The position numbers were made by a program, and so were the translations under genes. Below are positions 23,321 through 34,037 of a stretch of 64,000 nt of DNA, piece by piece. The notes under the pieces were generated by a model. It was not told the origin of the DNA, searched no databases, and saw only the letters and a program-made list of their open reading frames with translations. Positions within the stretch are counted from its first letter, which is position 1; each line of letters opens with the position of its first letter. This stretch comes from Aquibacillus halophilus (GTDB taxonomy: Bacteria > Bacillota > Bacilli > Bacillales > Amphibacillaceae): the NCBI RefSeq assembly GCF_009649745.1, contig NZ_WJNG01000004.1:62001-126000 (forward strand). The letters run 5' to 3'.

Positions 23321-25036
23321 TTACTTTGTTTTTCTTTTTAACTTTTCTACTGTATCTATTTCTGGTGTTACAAATAGAGTTTTTTGATTATCGTAGGTTA
23401 CGTACCCGGGCTTTGCACCGTTAGGTTTTTTGACATGACGAATTAACGTATAATCCACTGGAACTGAAGCAGATTGTTTTGATTTACTAAAGCTTGCTGC
23501 CAATTGAGCAGCTTCAAATAGTGTTTCCTCGCTTGGATTTCTATCCCTAATTACAACGTGTGAGCCAGGGATATCCTTTGTGTGTAACCAAATATCATCC
23601 CTAGCAGCTATACGTGTCGTTAAATATTCGTTCTGCTTATTGTTCTTACCAACTAGGATTAATGTGCCGTCACTGGCAAAAAACTGTTCTGGTTCAGGTT
23701 TGCTTGGTTTTTTATTTTTTTTCTTTTGCTTGGATTTTGCTTTGAGGTATCCTTCTTCTCTTAGCTCTTCTCTAATTTCTTCTATATCCTGTACTCTCGC
23801 CCCGTCTATTTGCTGGATTAATTCATCTAGATAGTTGATTTCTCTTTCTGCTTTTGAAATCTCTTGAACAACCATTTGTTTAGACTTCTTTAGTTTTTGA
23901 TAGGTTTTAAAATAGGATTGAGCATTCTCGCTAGGTGATTTATTAGGATTTAATTCAATTGTTATTTCGTTTTGCTCAGGGTCGTAATAATCAATGACAG
24001 ATACGGATTTATCTCCAAGCTTCAATACATGCATATTAGCGGTTAATAGTTCACCAAAACGCTGGTAGCTTTCAGCTTTTTCAGCTTTAGTAAAAGTCTG
24101 TTTGAGTTTTTTAATCTTGCGAACGTTCTTATCCCGTTCGTTTTTTAGAAACCTTATCAAATCGCCTGCCTGTTGTTTTACCCGATCTCTTTCCGCTTTG
24201 CCAGAGTAAAACTGGTCCAACAACATGCTTATTGATGAAAAACCTTCTTTATCACCAGCAACTGATGAAAGAGATAAAACATAAAAGTCTTGCTTTTCTC
24301 CTTTTATAAGCTCTGGTTGATAGTCGTGGTTTAAGAGAGTTGACTGGATATTGGAAAAAACCTTTTTATACACTTCATACGACCCTAAGTTAGCTCGGTG
24401 TACTATTTCTTTTGCAATTAGTGGAGAGAATCCCATAAATATACCGACTAATTGCTTATCAAGTTGTCCAGCATTAAAATCTAGTTTCTTAATAAATGTA
24501 TCCTCATCAACTGTTAATGGATTTGTTTTTCCTTGATCTGGCGGAAGTTTATACCCTTGTCCAGGCATAATCGTACGAAATCTATTTTGAGTTGGTGGAA
24601 CATGTTTAATGCTATCAAGAATATGTCCTTTTTCTTTGTCAATTAGAAGAATATTACTATGTTTACCCATTACTTCTATAATCAAGGTCTTCTTTGTTTC
24701 ATCGCCGATCTCATTTGTTCCTCTTGTATGAATAAATATAATTCGCTCATTTTCATGTTGTTCTATATTCTCGATAAACCCACCTACTAGGTGCTTTCTT
24801 AACAACATACAAAACATAGATGGCTCTTTAGGATTTTGGTAGCTATCAGTTGTTAGGTGAAAGCGTGCATAGCTAGGGTGGGCAGATAAAAGTAATGACT
24901 TATTTTCCCCTTGGCTTCTTATCGTTAGTATTAATTCGGATTCTGTTGGTTGATAGATTTTTATCAATCGACCAGAGACTAGTTCGTTATTCAATTCATG
25001 TGTCATTGCTCGGGTTACTATTCCATCAAACGCCAT
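23321..25036 (-). CDS. rqcH: Ribosome quality-control factor RqcH (Rqc2/NEMF homolog)
   Basis: A 571-residue NFACT-family protein (B. subtilis YloA). It binds obstructed 50S-peptidyl-tRNA complexes and recruits tRNA-Ala to add C-terminal alanine tails that mark stalled peptides for degradation. The NFACT-N domain (about residues 1-200), a helical and coiled-coil middle (about 270-430, very rich in Lys/Glu) and a C-terminal NFACT-R domain (FASDGTLILVGKNNKQNEYL onward, with HTKDIPGSHVVIRD) are visible. Older annotations call it fibronectin-binding protein. It is divergent from the calcium ATPase gene, as in B. subtilis yloA-yloB. Confidence 0.95.
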   Translation of the reverse strand: MAFDGIVTRAMTHELNNELVSGRLIKIYQPTESELILTIRSQGENKSLLLSAHPSYARFHLTTDSYQNPKEPSMFCMLLRKHLVGGFIENIEQHENERIIFIHTRGTNEIGDETKKTLIIEVMGKHSNILLIDKEKGHILDSIKHVPPTQNRFRTIMPGQGYKLPPDQGKTNPLTVDEDTFIKKLDFNAGQLDKQLVGIFMGFSPLIAKEIVHRANLGSYEVYKKVFSNIQSTLLNHDYQPELIKGEKQDFYVLSLSSVAGDKEGFSSISMLLDQFYSGKAERDRVKQQAGDLIRFLKNERDKNVRKIKKLKQTFTKAEKAESYQRFGELLTANMHVLKLGDKSVSVIDYYDPEQNEITIELNPNKSPSENAQSYFKTYQKLKKSKQMVVQEISKAEREINYLDELIQQIDGARVQDIEEIREELREEGYLKAKSKQKKKNKKPSKPEPEQFFASDGTLILVGKNNKQNEYLTTRIAARDDIWLHTKDIPGSHVVIRDRNPSEETLFEAAQLAASFSKSKQSASVPVDYTLIRHVKKPNGAKPGYVTYDNQKTLFVTPEIDTVEKLKRKTK

Positions 25037-25256
25037 TTTATCACCTCGTTACAAATTAAAGCAGAATGGGCTTGCTATGTAAAATGAATAAGATTGATTA
25101 TAGTAACATACATTTCTATCACAAGTAAAAGTTTTATCTAGGTTGAAGTTTACAGTTATAGACTACTATAGAATACAATTTTATCGTATTTCCTTTAGCT
25201 CGCCCATGTAGCTAGATTATAATTATAGCATTTTTTTGGACAAGCCTGAATACATA

Positions 25257-25275
25257 TACAAGTGACTGACTTGTA
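25257..25275. promoter_or_regulatory. Perfect inverted repeat before the calcium ATPase gene
   Basis: TACAAGT, five bases, ACTTGTA, directly upstream of the ribosome site. A TATAAT box stands at 25218-25223 with a poor -35 (TTAGCT), which would put the repeat in the 5' leader. It could be an operator or a leader hairpin. The rest of the 255-base divergent gap shows no other clear site. Confidence 0.4.
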
Positions 25276-25291
25276 CATGGAGGTATGCTAT

Positions 25292-27940
25292 GTGAAATGG
25301 TATAAATTAGATACAGATGAATTAAAACAGCAGCTGGGTGTAGATGATAATAAAGGATTATCTTCAAATGACGCAGCAAGTCGCTTAAAGAAATTCGGGG
25401 CAAATGTACTCGACGATGGAAAGAAGACTTCATTATTGCTTATATTTTTAAAGCAATTTCAAGATTTTATGGTGCTTGTTTTACTTGCAGCAACACTCAT
25501 TTCAGGCTTGCTTGGTGAATATGTTGATGCGGTTGCCATTATGGTTATCGTATTAATAAATGGATTAATTGGTTTTTTTCAGGAACAAAAAGCTGAAAAG
25601 TCATTGGCTAAGTTAAAAGAGTTATCAGCACCAATGGCAAATACCTTACGAGATGGCAAATGGATTAAAATACCCTCGAGTGATTTAGTGATAGGGGACA
25701 TAATTAAACTTACCAGCGGAGATCGGGCATCTGCTGATGTTCGTATCACTAAATCTAAGAGCCTAGAGATGGAAGAGTCAGCACTTACAGGGGAGTCACT
25801 TCCTATTGCGAAACATGATTATCCAATTAAACAGGATAATTTAGAACCAGCTGATCAAAAAAACATGGCATTTATGGGTACCCTAGCTACTAGGGGTAGT
25901 GGAGTTGGAATTGTTGTTGGGACAGGTATGAAGACGGCAATGGGGCAAATTGCTGATTTGCTTGTCAAAACGGAACAGGTTGTCACACCGTTAGAAAGAA
26001 AACTAGCTGAGCTTGGTAAAATCCTTATACTAGTGGCTTTAGTATTAACAGCATTTGTTGTATTTGTTGGAGTCTATCAAGGACAACCAATGTATGACAT
26101 GTTCTTGGCTGGAGTATCACTAGCAGTGGCCGCAATACCTGAGGGATTACCTGCTATCGTAACAGTCGCCCTGTCTCTTGGTGTTCAACGTATGATCAAG
26201 AAAAAAGCAATTGTCAGAAAACTCTCTGCGGTGGAAACGTTAGGAAGTGCCTCAGTTATTTGCTCAGATAAAACAGGCACAATGACAGAAAATCAAATGA
26301 CTGTAAAAGAAATTTATTTAAATCAAGAAACTGTATATGTTTCAGGTGAGGGATATGATACGAAAGGCTCTTTTTCTAAAAAAGATTCAGGGACAGAGGA
26401 TTCAAGTTTAGATAGTTTACTGCTTTATGGAGCGTTATGTAACCATGCTATTTTAAACAAAAAGAAAGGAAAATGGCTCATTGATGGGGATCCAACAGAA
26501 GGAGCTTTATTAGTAGCTGCTAGAAAAGCGAATATTACTCTTGAAGATACTGAAAAATTTCGTATTGTCCATGAGATTCCGTTTGATTCGGATAGGAAGA
26601 GGATGACGGTAGTAGTAGAGGATGAAGATAATAATCGTTTTGTAATTACAAAGGGTGCTCCCGACGTACTACTACCAAGAGCGAATTACATTTCAGATCA
26701 TGGAAACAGAAGACCATTACGTGCGAAGGATCAAAATCAAATTAATCATGCGATTGAAAATATGGCTGAAAAAGCACTAAGAACAATTGCAATTTGTGTA
26801 AAAGCTATTTCACCTAATCAGAAGCTTGATGATTTATCCTTAGAAAAAGACCTTACTTTTATTGGACTTAGTGGAATGATAGATCCACCTAGGAGAGAAG
26901 TAAAGGATGCGATTAAAGAGTGTCATAGTGCAGGAATTAAAACGGTTATGATTACAGGGGATCACGCTAAAACAGCACACGCGATTGCAAAGCAACTTGA
27001 CTTGATTCCTACCCATGGAAAAGTACTCGAAGGATACCAGGTTAGTCACATGACAGAGGAACAGTTGAGCGACATAATTGAAGATGTATATGTTTTTGCA
27101 AGGGTGACACCAGAGCACAAATTAAAGATTGTAAAAGCATTTCAAAACCGAGGTCATGTGGTAGCGATGACTGGTGACGGTGTCAATGATGCCCCAGCTA
27201 TAAAAGCGAGTGACATTGGAATAAGTATGGGACATAGCGGTACGGATGTTGCTAAAGAAGCATCTGCTTTAGTTTTACTAGATGATAACTTTGCTACTAT
27301 TAAATCTGCGATTAAAGAAGGCAGAAACATATATGAAAATATCCGAAAGTTTATAAGGTATTTACTAGCATCGAATGTTGGTGAAATACTAGTTATGTTA
27401 TTCGCGATGTTGCTTGGATTACCACTCCCTCTTGTTCCAGTCCAAATATTGTGGGTCAATTTGGTGACTGACGGATTACCTGCTATGGCACTTGGACTCG
27501 ATCAAGCTGAAGATGACGTAATGAAAAGAAATCCAAGGAACCCCAAAGAAGGAGTATTTGCTAGGGGGTTAGGGTTTAAAATAATCAGTAGAGGAATAAT
27601 GATTGGTATAGTCACTTTGATTGCCTTTATAACAACCTATCAAGGCAATCCAGAGCACTTAAGGTATGCGCAAACAGTTGCTTTCACTACCTTAGTTATG
27701 ACCCAGCTCATTCACGTATTTGATTGCCGAAGTGAACGTTCAGTATTTGCAAGGAATCCATTTCAAAACCTTTACCTCGTCGCTGCAGTAATATCATCTT
27801 TACTTTTATTGTTGGTCGTACTGTACTTTGAACCACTACAAGACATTTTCCATACGATGGACTTAGGACTAAGAGATTGGATATTTGTACTAGCACTTAG
27901 CTCAATTCCAACTGTGTTGTTTGGATTTACAAAAAAATAA
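25292..27940 (+). CDS. yloB: P-type calcium-transporting ATPase (YloB type)
   Basis: An 882-residue type IIA P-type ATPase that exports Ca2+ across the plasma membrane. It has an N-terminal cation-ATPase domain, TGES in the actuator, a PEGLPAIV ion-site helix, phosphorylation site Asp326 in SDKTGTMTEN, KGAPDVLLPR in the nucleotide domain, TGDGVNDAPAIK in the hinge, and six C-terminal membrane helices with NLVTDGLPA. The start is GTG at 25292, seven bases after GGAGGT; earlier in-frame starts lie at or before that site. The B. subtilis homolog is linked to sporulation; that is from the family, not seen here. Confidence 0.95.
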   Translation: MKWYKLDTDELKQQLGVDDNKGLSSNDAASRLKKFGANVLDDGKKTSLLLIFLKQFQDFMVLVLLAATLISGLLGEYVDAVAIMVIVLINGLIGFFQEQKAEKSLAKLKELSAPMANTLRDGKWIKIPSSDLVIGDIIKLTSGDRASADVRITKSKSLEMEESALTGESLPIAKHDYPIKQDNLEPADQKNMAFMGTLATRGSGVGIVVGTGMKTAMGQIADLLVKTEQVVTPLERKLAELGKILILVALVLTAFVVFVGVYQGQPMYDMFLAGVSLAVAAIPEGLPAIVTVALSLGVQRMIKKKAIVRKLSAVETLGSASVICSDKTGTMTENQMTVKEIYLNQETVYVSGEGYDTKGSFSKKDSGTEDSSLDSLLLYGALCNHAILNKKKGKWLIDGDPTEGALLVAARKANITLEDTEKFRIVHEIPFDSDRKRMTVVVEDEDNNRFVITKGAPDVLLPRANYISDHGNRRPLRAKDQNQINHAIENMAEKALRTIAICVKAISPNQKLDDLSLEKDLTFIGLSGMIDPPRREVKDAIKECHSAGIKTVMITGDHAKTAHAIAKQLDLIPTHGKVLEGYQVSHMTEEQLSDIIEDVYVFARVTPEHKLKIVKAFQNRGHVVAMTGDGVNDAPAIKASDIGISMGHSGTDVAKEASALVLLDDNFATIKSAIKEGRNIYENIRKFIRYLLASNVGEILVMLFAMLLGLPLPLVPVQILWVNLVTDGLPAMALGLDQAEDDVMKRNPRNPKEGVFARGLGFKIISRGIMIGIVTLIAFITTYQGNPEHLRYAQTVAFTTLVMTQLIHVFDCRSERSVFARNPFQNLYLVAAVISSLLLLLVVLYFEPLQDIFHTMDLGLRDWIFVLALSSIPTVLFGFTKK

Positions 27941-27945
27941 GTTTA

Positions 27946-27985
27946 AAATAAACCCTGTTATAGTTAACAGGGTTTATTTATGTCA
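27946..27985 (+). terminator. Terminator of the calcium ATPase gene
   Basis: Perfect 15 bp stem AAATAAACCCTGTTA/TAACAGGGTTTATTT with a short loop and a T-rich end. Confidence 0.85.
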
Positions 27986-28075
27986 TCTGTCAGAATTATC
28001 ATTAGGTCCTTTTACCATTTTTTGATATTATTGGTATAGGGTTGCCAAGGAAATATGTAATTGGGATGTGATTCA

Positions 28076-28957
28076 ATGGTAAATAGTATGACTGGATACG
28101 GAAGAAATGTAGTTCATGTCAATAACACTGATATTTCGGTTGAAATTAGAACTGTCAACCACCGATTCTTAGATATTTCAACAAAAATACCTCGCTCCTT
28201 ATTAGTAATGGAAGAGCAAATGAAAAAGGTTATTCAATCTTTTTTTCATAGAGGTAGAGTTGATATATTTGTTAATATTGAAGGAGAAGGGTTAATTCAA
28301 CGAAAGCTAATTGTTAATTGGGAGTTAATGGATCAATACATAACAAGTTTGCAAGAGATTAAAGAAAAATATCATTTAAATGGGGATATTCCAATTGAAA
28401 TGGTGACAAAAATTGAAGATCTATTCACAATCCAAGAAAATGAACAAGAACATGACTACATGTATGATGCGATTCTTTCTGCAGTTGAAAGTTCGAGCAA
28501 GCAAGTAGCAGAAATGCGGAGTAAAGAAGGACAAGAACTAGTCAAAGACCTGGTCTCTCGAATTGAAATAATTCAAAATATAGTAAAACAGTTGGGGGAA
28601 CGTAGAGATATTGTTATAATAGAATATCGAGAGCGAATAAAAGCTAGAATTGAAGAATATCTGAATGAGGATTTAACTGGTGACAAGTTTAAATTAAATC
28701 AAGAAGTTGCTATGCTTGCAGAAAAAGGGGATGTTACAGAAGAGGTTACACGTCTGAATAGTCACATCAGTCAATTTCTTAAAACAATTAGCCAAAAAGG
28801 TCCAATTGGAAGGAAATTAGATTTTATTCTACAAGAAATGCATAGGGAAACAAATACGATTGGATCAAAGTCCAATGATGTGTTAATAAGTGAGTGGGTT
28901 GTAACACTAAAGAGTGAAATTGAGAAAATAAAAGAACAGGTTCAAAATGTTGAATAA
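28076..28957 (+). CDS. yicC: YicC/YloC family endoribonuclease
   Basis: A 293-residue YicC-family protein (B. subtilis YloC), now regarded as an endoribonuclease in RNA turnover. It begins with the diagnostic NSMTGYGR and continues with VEIRTVNHRFLDIS; the C-terminal DUF1732 part contains EITRLNSHI-like and DFILQEMHRETNTIGSKS blocks. The start is taken at 28076, after GGGATGTG; an in-frame start five codons earlier has no ribosome site. It heads the run leading to remA-gmk-rpoZ, an arrangement widely conserved in Firmicutes. Confidence 0.92.
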   Translation: MVNSMTGYGRNVVHVNNTDISVEIRTVNHRFLDISTKIPRSLLVMEEQMKKVIQSFFHRGRVDIFVNIEGEGLIQRKLIVNWELMDQYITSLQEIKEKYHLNGDIPIEMVTKIEDLFTIQENEQEHDYMYDAILSAVESSSKQVAEMRSKEGQELVKDLVSRIEIIQNIVKQLGERRDIVIIEYRERIKARIEEYLNEDLTGDKFKLNQEVAMLAEKGDVTEEVTRLNSHISQFLKTISQKGPIGRKLDFILQEMHRETNTIGSKSNDVLISEWVVTLKSEIEKIKEQVQNVE

Positions 28958-29116
28958 TTAAATGTTTTTGTTTACTCATTTCTTGTACTATAATAAATAG
29001 AGTACTTTTAATTGTAGTAAATATGTTTGAAAAACGGTTTTTTCTGAAATACTGTTCTCTTACATAGAATTTAAGAAACGTGCAGACAAGGATCTGTACA
29101 AGAGGGGGAGCCAATT

Positions 29117-29377
29117 TTGAGTTTAAGACTAATCAATATAGGTTTTGGAAATGTTGTTTCAGCTAATCGAATTATATCTATAGTTTCTCCAGAATCAGCA
29201 CCAATTAAGCGAATTATTACTGTTGCTAGAGATAATAATAAATTAGTAGATGCTACATACGGTCGCCGCACAAGAGCGGTAATTATTACGGATAGTGATC
29301 ATGTCGTGTTATCTGCTGTTCAACCTGAGACAGTTGGACAACGTGTTATTAGTCATGATGATATCTCTGATGAATAG
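29117..29377 (+). CDS. remA: Extracellular matrix regulator RemA
   Basis: An 86-residue DUF370-family DNA-binding protein. In B. subtilis RemA activates biofilm-matrix and osmoprotection genes. The family core [20 protein letters not shown] and the later [14 protein letters not shown] are both present. The start is TTG after AGGGGGAG, an arrangement that probably limits expression. It sits between yicC and gmk as usual. A TATAAT-like box lies near 28989, but no good -35 partner was seen. Confidence 0.95.
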   Translation: MSLRLINIGFGNVVSANRIISIVSPESAPIKRIITVARDNNKLVDATYGRRTRAVIITDSDHVVLSAVQPETVGQRVISHDDISDE

Positions 29378-29392
29378 CTAGGAGGATGAATA

Positions 29393-30013
29393 TTGATTGA
29401 AGAGAAGGGTATTTTATTTGTTTTGTCAGGACCATCAGGGGTGGGAAAAGGAACGGTCCGAAAAGCTCTCTTTGAAAAGGATACAGGATTAAAATATTCG
29501 ATCTCCATGACCACTCGCCCCATTAGAACTGGTGAACGAGAAGGTACCGATTATTTTTATCGTTCAAAGGAAGAGTTTGAAAAAATGATTTTAAATAATA
29601 ACTTGCTGGAGTATGCTGAATATGTAGGGAATTATTATGGTACTCCGAGGGACTATGTGGAGGAGACACTGGAAGCAGGAAAAGATGTTTTTTTGGAGAT
29701 TGAAGTCCAGGGAGCGCTCCAAGTGAAGAAGAATTTTCCTGAGGGTGTGTTCATCTTCTTGTTTCCACCGAGCCTAGAAGAACTTAAAAATAGAATTGTT
29801 AGTCGAGGTACAGAGACTGAAGATCTTGTAAGAAATAGACTAATGGCGGCTCGGGAAGAAATTGAAATGATGGATGCCTATGATTATGTAGTAGTTAATG
29901 ATAAAATAGAAACGGCAGTTCAGAAAGTTCAATCAATAGTTCGAAGTGAACATTGTAAACGTGAGCGGGTAGCTGTGCAGTATAAAAAAATATTGGAGGA
30001 TGATTTAGCATGA
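29393..30013 (+). CDS. gmk: Guanylate kinase
   Basis: A 206-residue kinase that phosphorylates GMP to GDP with ATP. The P-loop [10 protein letters not shown], the GMP-binding [17 protein letters not shown] block and the [11 protein letters not shown] Walker-B-like strand are visible. The start is TTG following AGGAGG. Its end overlaps the rpoZ start by four bases (ATGA), so the two are translationally coupled. It lies in the conserved remA-gmk-rpoZ group. Confidence 0.97.
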   Translation: MIEEKGILFVLSGPSGVGKGTVRKALFEKDTGLKYSISMTTRPIRTGEREGTDYFYRSKEEFEKMILNNNLLEYAEYVGNYYGTPRDYVEETLEAGKDVFLEIEVQGALQVKKNFPEGVFIFLFPPSLEELKNRIVSRGTETEDLVRNRLMAAREEIEMMDAYDYVVVNDKIETAVQKVQSIVRSEHCKRERVAVQYKKILEDDLA

Positions 30014-30219
30014 TGTTAGAGCCATCGATTGATAAGTTACAATTAAAAATCAATTCTAAATATACATTAGTTACACTTTCAGCTAGACGTGCACGTCAAA
30101 TTCAAGATACAAAAAAACATCAATTAGAGAACCCAAAGTCTTTTAAATTTGTCGGGATTGCTTTAGAAGAGATCCAGGCTGATAAATTAACATATATTCC
30201 AGCTACTGATGAAGATTAA
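30010..30219 (+). CDS. rpoZ: RNA polymerase omega subunit
   Basis: A 69-residue omega subunit that helps assemble and stabilise the beta' subunit. It begins MLEPSIDKL-like and contains the conserved [14 protein letters not shown] segment. The ATG overlaps the gmk stop (with a second ATG directly after it), and the ribosome site GGAGG lies in the end of gmk. It is followed by two tandem terminator hairpins, which separate it from coaBC. Confidence 0.95.
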   Translation: MMLEPSIDKLQLKINSKYTLVTLSARRARQIQDTKKHQLENPKSFKFVGIALEEIQADKLTYIPATDED

Positions 30220-30231
30220 TATATAAGTCCC

Positions 30232-30320
30232 ACCGTTGAGTATTGTTTCCGAAATACAATTCAATGGTATTTTTAAGCCCTCGCTTGTGGCTATGCTGGC
30301 GGGGGTTTATTGTATTTTTT
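30232..30320 (+). terminator. Tandem terminator-like hairpins after rpoZ
   Basis: First hairpin: 30232-30246 with 30254-30268, about 14 pairs including G-U, then ATTTTT. Second: CCCTCGC (30278-30284) with GCGGGGG (30299-30305), then T-rich sequence. Confidence 0.65.
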
Positions 30321-30413
30321 GCTTATAATTAATTGGCTTAAGTCTATTTATGATATAACTAAAAGTAAGAAAAAAGCTCTAACAGAAGGTGTTATTTGAA
30401 AGGGGAACTATAG

Positions 30414-31619
30414 ATGGTAAAAGGAATGAATATTGTATTAGGTGTAACCGGAGGTATTGCGGCGTATAAAGCCTGTGCTTTGACAAGTAAATTAGTTCAA
30501 CAAGATGCTAACGTAAAGGTAATTATGACTAGTAGTGCTTCTCAATTTGTATCTCCCCTAACATTTCAAGCACTTTCTAGAAATCCAGTTTATACGAATA
30601 CATTTGACGAAAAAGACCCAGAAAAAATTGCCCATATTGATTTAGCTGATTGGGCTGACCTCTTTATTTTAGCACCTACAACGGCTAATATGATTGGAAA
30701 AATAGCAAATGGGATTGCAGATGATATGCTATCAACTGTTCTTTTAGCAACAGAAGCACCGGTTTATATTGCACCTGCAATGAATGTGCATATGTATGCG
30801 CACCCAGCAGTAATTGAAAACATGAAAAAACTTGAATCTTGGGGATACAAATTTATTGAACCTGGTAGTGGTTATTTGGCTTGCGGATATGTCGGGAAGG
30901 GACGATTAGAGGAGCCTGAAACTATTGTCGAGGTAGTGATAAATGATTTACTAACTAAAAAACCATTAACAGGGAAAAAAGTGTTAATCTCGGCAGGACC
31001 AACGAAGGAGAAAATAGATCCTATTCGTTATTTTACCAATCATTCTTCAGGAAAGATGGGGTTTGCTTTAGCAGAAGAAGCTCAACGGCTAGGTGCTGAC
31101 GTAACCTTAGTAACGGGAAAAGTATCACTTTCTACGCCAGTAAATGTAAAACGAGTAGATGTTACTACTGCAGAAGAGATGTATCAGCAAATGATTAAGC
31201 ATTTTCAAGACAAAGACATTGTTATTAAAGCAGCGGCTGTAGCTGATTATCGTCCTATAACTACATATGATAAAAAAATGAAAAAGCAACCAGGTAATTT
31301 GGTTATTGAGTTTGAGCGAACAAAAGATATCCTTAAAGAGCTAGGTGATATAAAAACAACCCAATATTTGGTAGGTTTTGCAGCGGAAACGAATGATGTT
31401 ATTAATTATGGCCAAAAAAAATTACAAGATAAAAATTTGGATGCCATTGTGATTAATGATATACAGGCTGAGGGTGCTGGTTTTGCTGGAGACACAAATG
31501 TGGTTACGTTTATTACCAGTGGAGGCATACAAAAGAATATTGAATTAACTACCAAAAACAATATCTCTAAACAGCTCCTTATGCTAATAAGTTCAGACCT
31601 TAAGGATGATACCAAGTGA
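30414..31619 (+). CDS. coaBC: Bifunctional phosphopantothenoylcysteine decarboxylase / phosphopantothenate--cysteine ligase
   Basis: A 401-residue two-domain enzyme of coenzyme A synthesis. The N-terminal CoaC flavoprotein domain (about 1-185) starts NIVLGVTGGIAAYKAC, has the PAMNVHMY block, and its catalytic Cys in SGYLACGYVGKGRL. The C-terminal CoaB domain (about 190-401) contains KVLISAGPTKEKIDPIRY and KAAAVADYRP. The ATG follows AAGGGGAAC. Its stop overlaps the priA GTG (GTGA). Confidence 0.96.
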   Translation: MVKGMNIVLGVTGGIAAYKACALTSKLVQQDANVKVIMTSSASQFVSPLTFQALSRNPVYTNTFDEKDPEKIAHIDLADWADLFILAPTTANMIGKIANGIADDMLSTVLLATEAPVYIAPAMNVHMYAHPAVIENMKKLESWGYKFIEPGSGYLACGYVGKGRLEEPETIVEVVINDLLTKKPLTGKKVLISAGPTKEKIDPIRYFTNHSSGKMGFALAEEAQRLGADVTLVTGKVSLSTPVNVKRVDVTTAEEMYQQMIKHFQDKDIVIKAAAVADYRPITTYDKKMKKQPGNLVIEFERTKDILKELGDIKTTQYLVGFAAETNDVINYGQKKLQDKNLDAIVINDIQAEGAGFAGDTNVVTFITSGGIQKNIELTTKNNISKQLLMLISSDLKDDTK

Positions 31620-34024
31620 ATATAGCAAAAGTAGTCGTAGATGTTCCAGCTAGTCAGACAAATCGTATTTTTGACTATAAAATACCGGAAAATTTTCAGG
31701 GATCTGTTAAAAAAGGAATGAGAGTAATCGTTCCTTTTGGCCCAAGAAAAATAATGGGATTTGTGCTTGAACTTACGAATCACTCAGATTTTGATCGTTT
31801 ACGCTTTATTGACGACTTAATGGATGTCACCCCAGTTCTTACCGAAGAGTTAATTAACTTAGGTAAATGGTTATCTGAAGAGACATTAAGCTATTATATT
31901 TCCGCTTTTCAAGTAATGCTCCCTCAAGTGTTAAAGGCAAAATATAAAAAAGAACTCCAGCGGTTAACAGAGGAAGAACTTCCTGAGATATTAGAAATTA
32001 TTTTTGCAAATAGGGACGTTATTCCTTATGAAGAGTTTGTATCTCGTGATGGTAGCTTTTATCACCTACAAAAAGCGATTGATCAGGGATTAATAGAGGT
32101 TAGCTATCAGGTTCATTCCAGAGAAACGTTTAAAAAAGAAACGATGATTGCTCCTAATCGAGAATCTTTTCTGTTGGACGAAGAATTAGCAAACCTCCCT
32201 AAACAAGCAATAAAACAAGCAGAAATACTAAGCTATTTTATTGAACATCCACAGGCAATCCTTCAAAAAGAGTTACTAAGCTTGCTAGATACATCCAGGT
32301 CAAGTTTAAAAGTATTACTTGAACGAAAGTTACTACGTGAATATAAAGAAGAAGTATATCGTAATCCATACAAAGAAGATAAGTATCCAAAAACTACTCC
32401 CTTGCAGCTTACAGAGCAACAAGAAAACTCTATAAAACCAATTCTGTCTACGATTGAAAAGAAAAGTCATCAAGTATTTTTATTACATGGAGTAACAGGG
32501 AGTGGAAAGACGGAAGTTTATTTGCAATCAATTCAGGAAGTAATAAAAAAGGGTAAGGAAGCAATTGTTCTAGTTCCGGAAATTGCTTTAACTCCCCAAA
32601 TGGTCGAGCGTTTCAAAGGAAGATTCGGTTCTGAGGTAGCTGTTCTGCATAGTGCTTTATCGGCAGGGGAAAAATTTGATGAATGGCGTAAAATTCAGCG
32701 GAAGCAAGTAAAAGTGGTAGTTGGAGCACGGTCTGCAATTTTTGCACCACTTGAAAATATTGGGATTATTATTATCGATGAAGAACATGAGACAAGCTAT
32801 AAACAGGAGGATCATCCACGCTATCATGCTAGGGACGTAGCGATATTTCGCGGTGAACAGCATAACTGTCCGGTAGTTCTTGGTAGTGCAACTCCAGCAT
32901 TAGAGTCATTCGCAAGAGCACAAAAAGGGGTATATCAATTATTAACGATTTCTAAACGTATGAATAACGCTGTAATGCCAAAAGTTAAACTAGTCGATAT
33001 GCGTGAAGAGTTGCATGCAGGAAACCGTACAATGTTTTCTCGACAATTGATGAAAGACATCGAAGAAAGATTAAAAAGAAAAGAGCAAATGGTACTCTTT
33101 TTAAATCGACGTGGGTATTCAACGTTTGTAATGTGTAGAGACTGTGGACATGTGATTGAATGTCCACATTGTGACATTACTCTTACATATCATCGGAGTA
33201 AAAATAGTTTGAAATGTCATTATTGTGGCCATGAAGATGATATGCCAACTAAATGCCCATCTTGTGAAAGTGATACGATCCGATTTTTTGGTACCGGAAC
33301 ACAGAAGGTAGAAGAGGCTTTGAATAAATTAATGCCAGAGGCAAGAGTAATTCGAATGGATGTCGATACGACAACAAGAAAAGGCTCTCACGAAAAGTTA
33401 TTAAATCAGTTTGCTAACCACGAAGCTGACATCCTGCTTGGGACACAAATGATTGCAAAAGGGTTGGATTTCCCAAACGTAACTCTCGTAGGAGTTCTAG
33501 CAGCTGACGCATTACTCAATTTACCTGATTTTCGTGCTGCAGAAAAAACGTTTCAATTACTTACTCAAGTTAGCGGACGAGCTGGACGACATCTCTTGCC
33601 AGGTGAGGTGGTCGTTCAAACCTATACACCTGAGCATTATAGTGTACAGTTAGCAAGTGAATATGATTACGACAGTTTTTTTCAAAAAGAAATGGAAATC
33701 CGAAAGACATTCCAGTATCCACCTTATTTTTTCTTAACGCTCATTACAGTTTCTCATCCGAACCAAGTGAAGGTAATCGAGGTTACAAAAACAATAACAA
33801 AGCTTCTGAATAAACATCTTTCTTCACAGACGAGAATTCTTGGGCCAACACCGTCGGCTCTTACAAGGATCAAGGATAGATATCGTTATCAATGCATGAT
33901 AAAATACAAAAACGAACCGAATCAAAGAAAAGTTATTAAGAAAGTTTTGAGCTTCTATCAAAAAGAAATACAGAAAAATGACTTATTAATTAGTGTGGAT
34001 TTACAACCCTATCAATTGATGTAG
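31616..34024 (+). CDS. priA: Primosomal protein N' (replication restart helicase)
   Basis: An 802-residue superfamily 2 DNA helicase that reloads the replisome at stalled forks. There is an N-terminal 3'-DNA-binding domain, Walker A in [13 protein letters not shown], a DEEH box, and a helicase C-terminal half with an inserted zinc-binding region of eight cysteines (CRDCGH, CPHC, CHYCGH, CPSC; about residues 505-545). The start is GTG overlapping coaBC by four bases. In B. subtilis def follows; here fmt comes directly. Confidence 0.96.
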   Translation: MNIAKVVVDVPASQTNRIFDYKIPENFQGSVKKGMRVIVPFGPRKIMGFVLELTNHSDFDRLRFIDDLMDVTPVLTEELINLGKWLSEETLSYYISAFQVMLPQVLKAKYKKELQRLTEEELPEILEIIFANRDVIPYEEFVSRDGSFYHLQKAIDQGLIEVSYQVHSRETFKKETMIAPNRESFLLDEELANLPKQAIKQAEILSYFIEHPQAILQKELLSLLDTSRSSLKVLLERKLLREYKEEVYRNPYKEDKYPKTTPLQLTEQQENSIKPILSTIEKKSHQVFLLHGVTGSGKTEVYLQSIQEVIKKGKEAIVLVPEIALTPQMVERFKGRFGSEVAVLHSALSAGEKFDEWRKIQRKQVKVVVGARSAIFAPLENIGIIIIDEEHETSYKQEDHPRYHARDVAIFRGEQHNCPVVLGSATPALESFARAQKGVYQLLTISKRMNNAVMPKVKLVDMREELHAGNRTMFSRQLMKDIEERLKRKEQMVLFLNRRGYSTFVMCRDCGHVIECPHCDITLTYHRSKNSLKCHYCGHEDDMPTKCPSCESDTIRFFGTGTQKVEEALNKLMPEARVIRMDVDTTTRKGSHEKLLNQFANHEADILLGTQMIAKGLDFPNVTLVGVLAADALLNLPDFRAAEKTFQLLTQVSGRAGRHLLPGEVVVQTYTPEHYSVQLASEYDYDSFFQKEMEIRKTFQYPPYFFLTLITVSHPNQVKVIEVTKTITKLLNKHLSSQTRILGPTPSALTRIKDRYRYQCMIKYKNEPNQRKVIKKVLSFYQKEIQKNDLLISVDLQPYQLM

Positions 34025-34037
34025 GAAGGGGAATATT

